Positions 8,188 through 15,093 of a stretch of DNA of 64,000 nucleotides are shown here, piece by piece (the first letter of the stretch is position 1; each line of letters begins with the position of its first letter). Source of the DNA: Actinoplanes subtropicus (lineage in GTDB: Bacteria > Actinomycetota > Actinomycetes > Mycobacteriales > Micromonosporaceae); the NCBI RefSeq assembly GCF_000721705.1, contig NZ_JOJL01000002.1, forward strand, positions 1 through 64,000, in the 5' to 3' direction. Both the position numbers and the translations under genes were made by a program. Under the pieces are notes generated by a model. The model did no database searches. It saw only the letters and a list, made by a program, of their open reading frames with translations, and was not told the origin of the DNA.

Positions 8188-9134
8188 CCGTCGAGGCACT
8201 GCCCGCCAACCAGCCGGAGACGTTCTACCGCGGCGCCGGCCGGATCGCCGAGTTCCGCAACGTGCCGGCGCTGCCGGACCGGCCCGAGGACTGGGTGGCG
8301 TCGACCACCAGCCGGTTCGGCCTGGCGCCGTCCGGGCTGTCCACCCTGCCGGACGGCCGGGTGCTGGCCGAGGCGATCGCGGTGGATCCGCGCCGGTGGC
8401 TCGGCCCCGACCGGACCGACACCGGCGTGCTGGTCAAGCTGCTCGACGCGGGCCAGCGGCTGCCGCTGCACGTCCATCCCGGCCGGCGCTTCGCGACCGA
8501 GCACCTGGCCTCGCCGTACGGGAAGACCGAAGCCTGGGTGATCGTCTCGGCCCGGCCCGGCGCGTACGTCCACCTCGGTTTTGATCGTGATGTTTCCCCG
8601 GAAGAGCTGGCCAAGTGGGTGGCCGAGCAGGACACGAAGGGCATGCTGGCGGCGACGAACCGGATCCCGGTGGCGGCCGGTGACGCGATCCTCTGCCCGG
8701 CCGGCCTGCCGCACGCGATCGGCGACGGCATCCTGCTGGTCGAGATCCAGGAGCCGACCGACTTCTCCGTGCTGCTGGAGTACGAGGAGTTCGGGCTGGC
8801 CGACGGGCATCTCGGGCTGGGCTACGACCTGGCGCTGTCGTGCGTGGACCGCGGCGCGTGGAGCCCGTCCCGGCTGGCCGGCCTGCGCGGCGGCGAGGGC
8901 CGGCTGCTTCCGGCGGCGGCCGACGAGTTCTTCCGGGCCGCGCGTCATCGCGGGGGAGACCGGCTGGCGCAGGGGTTCGCCGTGCTGGTCGCGGTGGCGG
9001 GGGAGGGCCGGCTGCGCGGCGAGCACGACGACGTGCCCGTCCGCCGGGGCGACACCCTGCTGATTCCGTACGCGGCTGGGCCGCTCCGGCTCGACGGCCC
9101 GGTCGAGGCGATCCGGCTCGCGGCGTCCGCCTGA
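8184..9134 (+). CDS. Class I mannose-6-phosphate isomerase-like cupin protein
   Basis: This 316-residue protein has the metal site of class I phosphomannose isomerases: His96 and His98 in LHVHPGR, Glu116 in GKTEAW and His177 in LPHAIGDG. The family interconverts aldose and ketose 6-phosphates. It is shorter than E. coli ManA (391 residues). It ends the six-gene sugar operon and overlaps the kinase gene, so it probably isomerises an imported sugar phosphate ahead of the kinase and aldolase. I do not give it a manA symbol because the substrate may differ. Confidence 0.82.
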   Translation: MTVEALPANQPETFYRGAGRIAEFRNVPALPDRPEDWVASTTSRFGLAPSGLSTLPDGRVLAEAIAVDPRRWLGPDRTDTGVLVKLLDAGQRLPLHVHPGRRFATEHLASPYGKTEAWVIVSARPGAYVHLGFDRDVSPEELAKWVAEQDTKGMLAATNRIPVAAGDAILCPAGLPHAIGDGILLVEIQEPTDFSVLLEYEEFGLADGHLGLGYDLALSCVDRGAWSPSRLAGLRGGEGRLLPAAADEFFRAARHRGGDRLAQGFAVLVAVAGEGRLRGEHDDVPVRRGDTLLIPYAAGPLRLDGPVEAIRLAASA

Positions 9135-9296
9135 ACCGACGCTGCCGCGGACTGGCCAATCGGTGATCCGGCGACGGTCCCTGGGACGAAGAAGGCCGCG
9201 CTACCAGCGATGCTGAGCAGGTCCTGGACGGCGAAAGCATGGGCGGGGCCATCCCGCTGTCATGCTTACCGGCATGACCGGACGAGGGGCGAGAGT

Positions 9297-10085
9297 GTGG
9301 AACTGACCGTCGCGGGACTGCAGGCCGCCGGCGTTCCGGGCGACGTCGAGGCGAACCGCGCCCAGCTGCGCGTGGCCGCGGCGGAGGCGGCCGCGACCGG
9401 AGCCGGGCTGCTGATCACCCCCGAGCTGTACCTGACCGGCTACGACATTGGCGATCAGGTGCGCGAGCTCGCCCGGCTGGACCTGGCCGGCACGGTGCGG
9501 CAGATCGCCCGGGAAGCGGGCATCGCGATCCTCGCGGGCCTCCCGGAACCGGCCGGTGAGCGGCTCCACAACACCGCGATCCTGGTCGACGAGCGCGGCG
9601 AGGTGCTTCTCCGGTATCGCAAGACGCACCTGTTCGGCGACCTCGACCGGCGATATTTTGTCCCCGGCGACGACCTGGTCGTCATGGCCGAGCTGCACGG
9701 CGTCCGGATCGCCGTGCTGATCTGCTACGACGTCGAATTTCCCGAGACCGTACGGGCGGCCGCCGAGCGCGGTGCCGACCTGATCGCCGTCCCGACCGCG
9801 CAGATGACGCCCTTCGCGTTCGTGGCCGAGCAGGTGATCCGCGCGCGGGCCTGGGAGAACCAGGTCTTCGTCGCGTACATCAACCACGCCGGGCGGGAGC
9901 GGACCCTCGAGTACGTCGGTCGCAGCAGCATCGTCGCCCCGTCCGGGGACGTGCTGGCGAGCGCCGCCGACGGCGATCACCTCTTGCTGGCCACGGTCGA
10001 CACCGACGTGGTCGCCCGGGCCCGCGCGGCGAACCCGTATCTGGCCGACCGGCGCACCGACCTCTACCGACGCGTCAGGCCGTGA
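9297..10085 (+). CDS. Carbon-nitrogen hydrolase (nitrilase superfamily)
   Basis: This encodes 262 residues from GTG 9297, which is preceded by GAGGGGCGAGA. The upstream in-frame start at 9210 would add a poorly coded 29-residue extension and is rejected. The catalytic triad of the superfamily is complete: Glu43 (TPELYL), Lys109 (RYRKTHLFGD) and Cys143 (LICYDVEFPE). The enzyme would hydrolyse an amide or nitrile. It resembles the omega-amidase/carbamoylputrescine-amidase size class; the substrate is unknown. It begins about 160 bp after the sugar operon on the same strand, and its end overlaps the convergent CBM2 gene by 11 bp. Confidence 0.85.
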   Translation: MELTVAGLQAAGVPGDVEANRAQLRVAAAEAAATGAGLLITPELYLTGYDIGDQVRELARLDLAGTVRQIAREAGIAILAGLPEPAGERLHNTAILVDERGEVLLRYRKTHLFGDLDRRYFVPGDDLVVMAELHGVRIAVLICYDVEFPETVRAAAERGADLIAVPTAQMTPFAFVAEQVIRARAWENQVFVAYINHAGRERTLEYVGRSSIVAPSGDVLASAADGDHLLLATVDTDVVARARAANPYLADRRTDLYRRVRP

Positions 10086-11091
10086 CCGTGGCGGTGATCG
10101 TCCAGGGGACCGGCGGGGACGGGCACGGCGTGGGCGCGTGATTGCAGGCGGTGTCGGTGTGCGTGGACACCTGGACGGTGCCCGCCGCCGAGGCGAGGTA
10201 GCGGGCCACGAGCGGCTGGCCGGTGGGGTAGCCGCCGGTGGTGTCGCGCGGCACCAGCACGCCGCTGGTGGAGAGGGCCGGCGGCACGTAGTCGAGGGGC
10301 AGGCTGACCACGAGCGTGTCGCCCACGTGCAGGCGTACGGTCGATTCGTTGCCGGCGGTGGAAACGGTGACGGTCTGCCCGGTGGGCGCGAGGACGGTGA
10401 CGTGCAGCGTCCAGAGCCGGATCGGGATGGCGCACGGCGGCGTGGTGTGCAGGCACGCGTAGTCCGAGTGCGTGGTGACGTCGGCCTGCCCGGGCGACAC
10501 CGCCCGGTAGAGGGCGGTGAGGGGTTGCCCGGTGGGATATCCGCCGCTCGCGGAGAGCCTCGTCAGGGCGGCCCCGGCGGTCGGCGTGAGGTATTCGGCG
10601 CCGAGGGACACGCCGAGCGTCTGCCCGGCCATCAGGGTGATCGTGCGCTGGTCGTCGGTCGCCCCGACGGCGACATCCGGGCCGGGCGGCGGTGGCGGAG
10701 CGTCGTTGTCGCAGGTGAGCATCGGGGCCGGTCCGGTGCCGGCCAGCTGCATCCCGAAGGTGGTGGACGCGCCCGGCGCGAGGGCCCCGTTGTACGGCGC
10801 GTTGACCGCGGTGGCCGTGCCGCCCGAGGTGCTCACGGTGGCGTTCCACGCGGAGACCACCTGCCGGCCAGTGCCCAGGGTCCAGGTCACCGTCCACTTC
10901 GTGGTGGGCGCCGCGGCGGCGTTGGCGACCGTGACGGAGACGATCTGCCCGGTGGCCCACTGCGAGTCGATGTGGGCGTTGGCGGTGCACCCGCTGGTGG
11001 CGAGAGCCGGGGTCGTGATGACGACGGCGGCCAGGGCGACCGTGCCGCCCAGCACCGCGCCCAGGGACCCGATCTTCCTCGGCAACGACAT
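10075..11091 (-). CDS. Secreted protein with CBM2-like module and two internal repeats
   Basis: This is a 338-residue protein with a signal peptide (charged start, hydrophobic residues 8-28, cleavage after ALA). Residues 32-128 match a family 2 carbohydrate-binding module: bracketing cysteines, QWATGQ, KWTVTWTLGTGRQV, SAWNA and APYNGALAPG. After a proline-rich linker come two copies of a ~100-residue domain with GDTL-type and GGYPTGQPL motifs and a CxH....C pattern, at about residues 140-238 and 240-338. No catalytic domain is recognised. It may bind polysaccharide at the cell surface. Confidence 0.75.
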   Translation of the reverse strand: MSLPRKIGSLGAVLGGTVALAAVVITTPALATSGCTANAHIDSQWATGQIVSVTVANAAAAPTTKWTVTWTLGTGRQVVSAWNATVSTSGGTATAVNAPYNGALAPGASTTFGMQLAGTGPAPMLTCDNDAPPPPPGPDVAVGATDDQRTITLMAGQTLGVSLGAEYLTPTAGAALTRLSASGGYPTGQPLTALYRAVSPGQADVTTHSDYACLHTTPPCAIPIRLWTLHVTVLAPTGQTVTVSTAGNESTVRLHVGDTLVVSLPLDYVPPALSTSGVLVPRDTTGGYPTGQPLVARYLASAAGTVQVSTHTDTACNHAPTPCPSPPVPWTITATVTA

Positions 11092-11121
11092 GACCCCAGA
11101 CTGCCATAGACGTGCGTCGAT

Positions 11122-11802
11122 TTAAACCGCCGAACAGTGCGGGAACGGCACGCTCAGCAGCCCGGCCCGGGTGGAGACCTGGTAGCGGGTTCGCCCCCGC
11201 TTGACCACGGTGCCGGTCAGGCCCGCGTAGCGGCCCGTGCCGGTCAGCCGGACCCGTTCGCCGACCTGGAGCGGCACCGGCGCGGGCGGCGGCGCGGACC
11301 GGCCGGACCGGATGCGGGCCAGCTCGGCCTCGTAGCGGGGGTCCATCGAGGCCGGCCCGTCCCGGTGCGACCAGGTGTAGATCGCGGCCGGGTCGAAGCC
11401 GGCGGAGCAGCCGCGGCAGGACTTGACCCGGATCGGGCGGCGGTGCGCCGTCGTCCGGTGCCCGGCCGGGCAGACACCGACCCAGGGCCCGTCGACGCTC
11501 GGCGCGTCCACCGGCAGGCAGCGCTCGCCCGAGCAGCCGATCCGCCGCGCGGCGGCCCGCCAGACCCGGTCGTGGCCGTGCCGCGGGCCGGCCAGGGCGT
11601 GCGCGATCTCGTGCAGCACCGTGTCGGTGACCTGCTCGATCTCGTAGATGGCGACCAGCGGGCGGGAGAGCCCGATCTCCTTGCGGTCGTAGCGGCACAC
11701 CCCGGCCCGGGTCTTGGCGTTGTCGAACACCAGGCGCCACCCGGCCAGCCCGTGCCGCGCCATCAGGCCGGCGGCGAGCTGCCGCGCCTCCGTCAGATCC
11801 AA
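11122..11802 (-). CDS. SprT-like zinc metalloprotease-domain protein
   Basis: This encodes about 226 residues if it starts at TTG 11802, just after the stop of the SGNH hydrolase gene. No ATG is available before residue 14, so the start is uncertain. The SprT-like core holds the zinc motif HEIAHAL at about residues 59-65, followed by HGHDRVWRAAARRIG. Cysteines downstream (CSGERC, CPAGH, CRGC) form a likely zinc ribbon. A short C-terminal beta-rich segment (VGERVRLTGTGRYAGLTGTV) looks like a KOW/SH3-type fold. SprT-like proteins act on DNA-protein crosslinks in eukaryotes, but bacterial roles are poorly defined. It lies 35 bp downstream of the hydrolase gene on the same strand. Confidence 0.75.
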   Translation of the reverse strand: MDLTEARQLAAGLMARHGLAGWRLVFDNAKTRAGVCRYDRKEIGLSRPLVAIYEIEQVTDTVLHEIAHALAGPRHGHDRVWRAAARRIGCSGERCLPVDAPSVDGPWVGVCPAGHRTTAHRRPIRVKSCRGCSAGFDPAAIYTWSHRDGPASMDPRYEAELARIRSGRSAPPPAPVPLQVGERVRLTGTGRYAGLTGTVVKRGRTRYQVSTRAGLLSVPFPHCSAV

Positions 11803-11837
11803 CCCCGCCGCCCCCGTCGACTCACCGGCGCCCCAGT

Positions 11838-12740
11838 TTAGGTCAGGGCCGACTCCAGGGCTTTGGCGATCTTGCGGTGGCCCGCGGCGCTCGGGTGATC
11901 GCCGTCGGCGGCCAGCAGGGACGTGTCGTTCCTGGTGCCGGAGCTGCCCTTGAACGGGGTGAAGATGTCGACATACGTGGCGGCCCGGTCCTTGGCGGCC
12001 GCGGCGATCTGGGCGTTCTCCGCCTTGGTGAGCGCGACGCTGTTCGCCACGTAGCCGTCGCCGCGGGCGGCGGCCACGTCGCCGTCGAGGAAGACATTCC
12101 AGTAGCCGGTGATCTCGACGGTCGCGGTCCGCCCGTCGAGCAGCGTGTTGACCTTCTTCAGCACCTCGTCGAGCTGCGGGGCCTGCTGCCGGAGAGTGGA
12201 CTGGAAGCAGCTCAGATCGGGAGCGCTGCACGAGCCGTCGGCGACCGAGCCGGTGTCGAAGTCGTTCGCCCCGATCGTGATGATCACCAGGTCGGCGGCG
12301 GCGATCTTCCGGCCTACGGAAGCCTGATTGAGCTGGTCGAGCAGGCCGGCGGTGGTCAGGCCGCCCTCGGCCAGGTTCGAGACCTCGGCGGTGGTGCCGA
12401 GGCGAGCGGCCTCGGCCCGGCCGGCCAGGGAGACGTACGAGGTGCAGTCGCAGGCGCTGGCGGCCGGAACCGAGTCGCCCAGCCCGACCACCCGGTACGG
12501 CCCGGAGTGTGTGGGGGAGGCCGACGGCGTCGGCGTCGTCGTCACGGAGGCCGAAACCGGCGACGGTGCGGCGGTGGGGGTGGTGGTGGTGGTGGTGCTG
12601 GAGGTGGTGGTCGACGAGCGGGACCGGCCCAGGGCACGTGCCGCCTGTGGGCCGGCGGTCAGCAGCAGCACGGCGGCGACTACGAGTCCGGCGAGCGTGT
12701 AGGTGGCGGCGCGGCGACCTCGGGCGGCGTGAGCAGGCAT
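11838..12740 (-). CDS. Membrane-anchored or secreted SGNH/GDSL hydrolase
   Basis: This encodes 300 residues from ATG 12740. An N-terminal hydrophobic helix (about residues 13-30) is followed by a Ser/Thr/Pro linker with long Thr runs. The SGNH esterase domain then begins: Ser90 in GLGDSV, Gly in NLAEGG, Asn159 in IGANDF, and the C-terminal DGDH with His282 complete the catalytic set. The family cleaves ester bonds of lipids or acylated sugars; the substrate is unknown. The Thr linker is encoded by a GGT/GGTG-rich run at about 12570-12620 that could vary by slippage. An in-frame start at 12911 was rejected because it would put the signal helix deep inside the protein. Confidence 0.85.
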   Translation of the reverse strand: MPAHAARGRRAATYTLAGLVVAAVLLLTAGPQAARALGRSRSSTTTSSTTTTTTPTAAPSPVSASVTTTPTPSASPTHSGPYRVVGLGDSVPAASACDCTSYVSLAGRAEAARLGTTAEVSNLAEGGLTTAGLLDQLNQASVGRKIAAADLVIITIGANDFDTGSVADGSCSAPDLSCFQSTLRQQAPQLDEVLKKVNTLLDGRTATVEITGYWNVFLDGDVAAARGDGYVANSVALTKAENAQIAAAAKDRAATYVDIFTPFKGSSGTRNDTSLLAADGDHPSAAGHRKIAKALESALT

Positions 12741-12865
12741 GGCAGCAAAGTTGCCCACTTTTTCTAAGGTTCTTCCATGCGCCTCCTGTGATCGTCCTGT
12801 GCGCCGGTTAGTCACCGGGCAGCACCCGAATGGTGGCATCGCGAAGACCAACGCCCGGTGGCCGA

Positions 12866-12893
12866 TTACCGGTGCGGTTGGCCAAGGTATAAC
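12866..12893 (+). promoter_or_regulatory. Candidate sigma-70-like promoter for the peptide operon
   Basis: TTACCG and TATAAC are separated by 16 bp and point toward the peptide gene, whose start lies about 150 bp downstream. The TATAAC stands out in a GC-rich background. No transcript evidence is available. Confidence 0.4.
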
Positions 12894-12968
12894 CTGTGGC
12901 CCCGATCGCATCTGGACGGCTCGGGGGCCGTTCAGGCGACCTCACGGGCGGTTTGGACGTCACGGCAA

Positions 12969-12990
12969 CCCTGACCGCATACGATCAGGG
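12969..12990. promoter_or_regulatory. Inverted repeat upstream of the peptide gene
   Basis: CCCTGA and TCAGGG are separated by 10 nt, about 50 bp before the TTG start. It could be an operator or a leader hairpin. Confidence 0.3.
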
Positions 12991-13040
12991 CCGACGACTA
13001 GCCTGTCCTGATATGTGAATATTCTACCGGTAGGGATGCC

Positions 13041-13217
13041 TTGGACGAGACCGCGGCGTTAGAGACAGATCTCGCCGATTTACGTGGCATGACGTTGGAT
13101 CAACTGTGTCAGCCGGCGCTCCGCGGCGCCCTGGCGCCGTTCCGCCGTGCCCTCCTGAGGCAGGTCGAAAAGCCGCGCCCGAACATCGGAACGGGGCCGC
13201 CCGGTCGCGCCGACTGA
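13041..13217 (+). CDS. Probable RiPP precursor peptide (FxsA-like leader)
   Basis: This is a 58-codon frame from TTG 13041 to TGA 13215-13217, preceded by GGTAGGGA at good spacing. The leader region reads LADLRGMTLDQL followed by ALRGALAPFRRALL (residues 11-39), an acidic-then-amphipathic helical pattern like that of FxSxx-COOH (FxsA-type) precursors. The tail, PRPNIGTGPPGRAD, is short, Gly/Pro-rich and ends with the stop, as a core peptide would. It does not end in FxSxx. The gene lies 39 nt before an HExxH-type peptide-modifying enzyme on the same strand, so it is the likely substrate. It is easily missed because of its TTG start and short length. Confidence 0.65.
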   Translation: MDETAALETDLADLRGMTLDQLCQPALRGALAPFRRALLRQVEKPRPNIGTGPPGRAD

Positions 13218-13256
13218 CCGTCCGTTCCCGATGTGCGCCCAGGAGGATCCCGCTCG

Positions 13257-15086
13257 ATGACCGCGGTTGTCCGGCACCGACTTTCCCCCGAATCCTTCGC
13301 CCTCCTGTCTCGGGGCGACGCTTCACCGGGGCTGGCCCACGACTTCTGGATCACCGAGGAGAGCAGGCGCCTGCTTCTGGTGAGCACCCTGATCGACGAG
13401 ATCGGGAAGCAGCCGGGCGTGCTGGGGCCGCTGGCGCCCGTCGACGGCGTCCTGGAGGTTCTCGCGACGGCCCAGCGGACGGCGCCGGACGCGGTGCGCG
13501 GCCTGCTGATGAACCCGGGCGTCGGCAGCGGATGCGCCTATGCCCTGCGCCGGCTGCGCGGCGGCGCTAGCAGCACCGCACCACTCTTCCTGGACCTGGG
13601 CGTCGTGCACGCGCTCGCCCTGGCGGCCGCGGCCCGCGCCGGCCTGACCTGGTCGACCCGGCTCCCGCTGCGGGACGGGCACCTCATGCTGCACACCTAC
13701 GGCCTGGTCCACTTCCCGGGATCGGCCGCCGGCGCGATGGTCCAGGCGAGCGCCGAGGCCGGCCGCCTCCGCTTCCACGACGGCGACCAGCACCTACTCG
13801 TTCCGGCCGACGGGTCCGATTCGGTCCACCGCGGCGGGGAGCCGCAATGGTGGGGGCTGCGCCGCGTCGAGGTGGGCGACGAGCCCCGGCTCTCGGTCTG
13901 GCTGGACGATCTCGACCCCCTGCGCGATCTCGGTGCTCCGATTCCGCCGGCCCGGCTGGACCCGGAATCGTTCGCCCGATGGCGGCGCCTCCTCGCCGAC
14001 GCCTGGGCTCTGCTGTGCCGCGACTACCCGGCGGACGCTGAGGTCATGGCCGGTGGCATCACGGCCATCGTCCCGCTCGATCCCCTGCCGGGCTGGGACA
14101 CCCGGAGCGCGTCCAACGGCGAGGCCTTCGGCGGCGTGATGGTCTCCGAGCCGCCGGACGCGGCCGTCATGGCCGTCTCACTTATTCATGAATTTCAACA
14201 TATAAAGCTCGGGGCGCTGCTCCACCTGATCGGCCTCACCGAGCCCGACGACGGCACGCTCTACTATGCGCCGTGGCGGGATGACCCCAGGCCGCTCGCC
14301 GGGCTGCTCCAGGGCATCTACGCCTTCTTCGGCATAGCGCGATTCTGGCGGACCCGGCTCGAGAAGGTGCACGGCCGGGACCGGAAGATCGCCGCGTTCG
14401 AGTACGCGTACGCCCTGCGGCAGACCGCCGAGTCCGTCCAGATCGGGCTGGCCGCCACCGGGCTCACCCCGGCCGGGCGCGAACTGCTCGAGGGACTCCG
14501 GGATCAGGTCGACGAGTGGCAGGCGACGCCCACGGCGACCGTGGCGGCGGCGATCGACCGGCTCGCCCGGATCACCGCGGACAGCCATCGGATCGGCTGG
14601 CGCCTGCGGCATTTCCGTCCGCGCGCGGCGGAGGTCGCCGCCCTCGCCGCGTCCCTCGCGGACCGCGACCCGGCGGCTCCCGGCGAGCTGGAACCGGCCG
14701 TGCTGAGCCCGCACCCCGGGCTGCGCTGGCGGCAACGCATCCCGAACGCCGCCCGCCGCCGTGCGGTCGCCGACGGCGCCCCCCGGGCCGGCGACGCGGA
14801 CCCGATAACCGTGGGCGAGAACGCCTTGCTGGCGAACGACCCGGCGGCGGCACGGGAGGCGTTCGCCGCGGTGCTGAGCCGGCCCGGCCCGCCCACACCG
14901 GCGCACGTGTCCGACGACGAGGCCCGGGCCTGGGCCGGCCTGGCCATGAGCCTCGACGCCGAGGGCGACCGACCGGCCGCCGAGGTGCTCAGCCGGCGCC
15001 CCGACCTGGTGCGTGCCCTCCACGCCGCGCGGCCGTCGCACCCACCGGCCGAACTGGCCCGCTGGCTCGCGCCGGCCCTGCGTTAG
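13257..15086 (+). CDS. HExxH-type peptide-modifying enzyme (putative alpha-KG beta-hydroxylase)
   Basis: This encodes 609 residues from ATG 13257, preceded by AGGAGGATC. The upstream in-frame start at 13233 lies before the Shine-Dalgarno sequence and is rejected. Residues 306-318 (AVSLIHEFQHIKL) carry His311-Glu312-xx-His315. The architecture, with a conserved N-terminal half and the HExxH in the middle, matches the family now annotated as alpha-ketoglutarate-dependent HExxH-type peptide beta-hydroxylase, which acts on RiPP precursors. The probable substrate is the 58-residue peptide encoded 39 nt upstream. The C-terminal ~130 residues look TPR-like (ENALLANDPAAAREAF). It is convergent with the vWA/STAND/TPR gene, with 7 bp between the stops. 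The HExxH codons are unusually AT-rich. Confidence 0.75.
   Translation: MTAVVRHRLSPESFALLSRGDASPGLAHDFWITEESRRLLLVSTLIDEIGKQPGVLGPLAPVDGVLEVLATAQRTAPDAVRGLLMNPGVGSGCAYALRRLRGGASSTAPLFLDLGVVHALALAAAARAGLTWSTRLPLRDGHLMLHTYGLVHFPGSAAGAMVQASAEAGRLRFHDGDQHLLVPADGSDSVHRGGEPQWWGLRRVEVGDEPRLSVWLDDLDPLRDLGAPIPPARLDPESFARWRRLLADAWALLCRDYPADAEVMAGGITAIVPLDPLPGWDTRSASNGEAFGGVMVSEPPDAAVMAVSLIHEFQHIKLGALLHLIGLTEPDDGTLYYAPWRDDPRPLAGLLQGIYAFFGIARFWRTRLEKVHGRDRKIAAFEYAYALRQTAESVQIGLAATGLTPAGRELLEGLRDQVDEWQATPTATVAAAIDRLARITADSHRIGWRLRHFRPRAAEVAALAASLADRDPAAPGELEPAVLSPHPGLRWRQRIPNAARRRAVADGAPRAGDADPITVGENALLANDPAAAREAFAAVLSRPGPPTPAHVSDDEARAWAGLAMSLDAEGDRPAAEVLSRRPDLVRALHAARPSHPPAELARWLAPALR
14181..14207 (+). 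other. AT-rich codon island over the HExxH motif
   Basis: Nine codons for LIHEFQHIK contain 6 G/C of 27 bases, in a gene that is otherwise very GC-rich. Eight of nine codons end in A or T. The tract contains the perfect palindrome ATTCATGAAT. Confidence 0.85.
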
Positions 15087-15093
15087 ACACCCG

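Larger units (their letters stand above)
12741..13040. other. Divergent intergenic region before the peptide operon
   Basis: These 300 bp separate the SGNH hydrolase gene from the peptide gene at 13041. They contain a plausible promoter at 12866-12893 and a 6-bp inverted repeat at 12969-12990. No other gene is convincing here. Confidence 0.6.

Noticed and set aside
12741..12911. N-terminal extension of the SGNH hydrolase
   Set aside because: It would put the signal helix at residue 70 and lacks a ribosome-binding site.
13233..13256. Earlier start for the HExxH enzyme
   Set aside because: The strong AGGAGG site lies between it and ATG 13257, so it cannot serve the earlier start.
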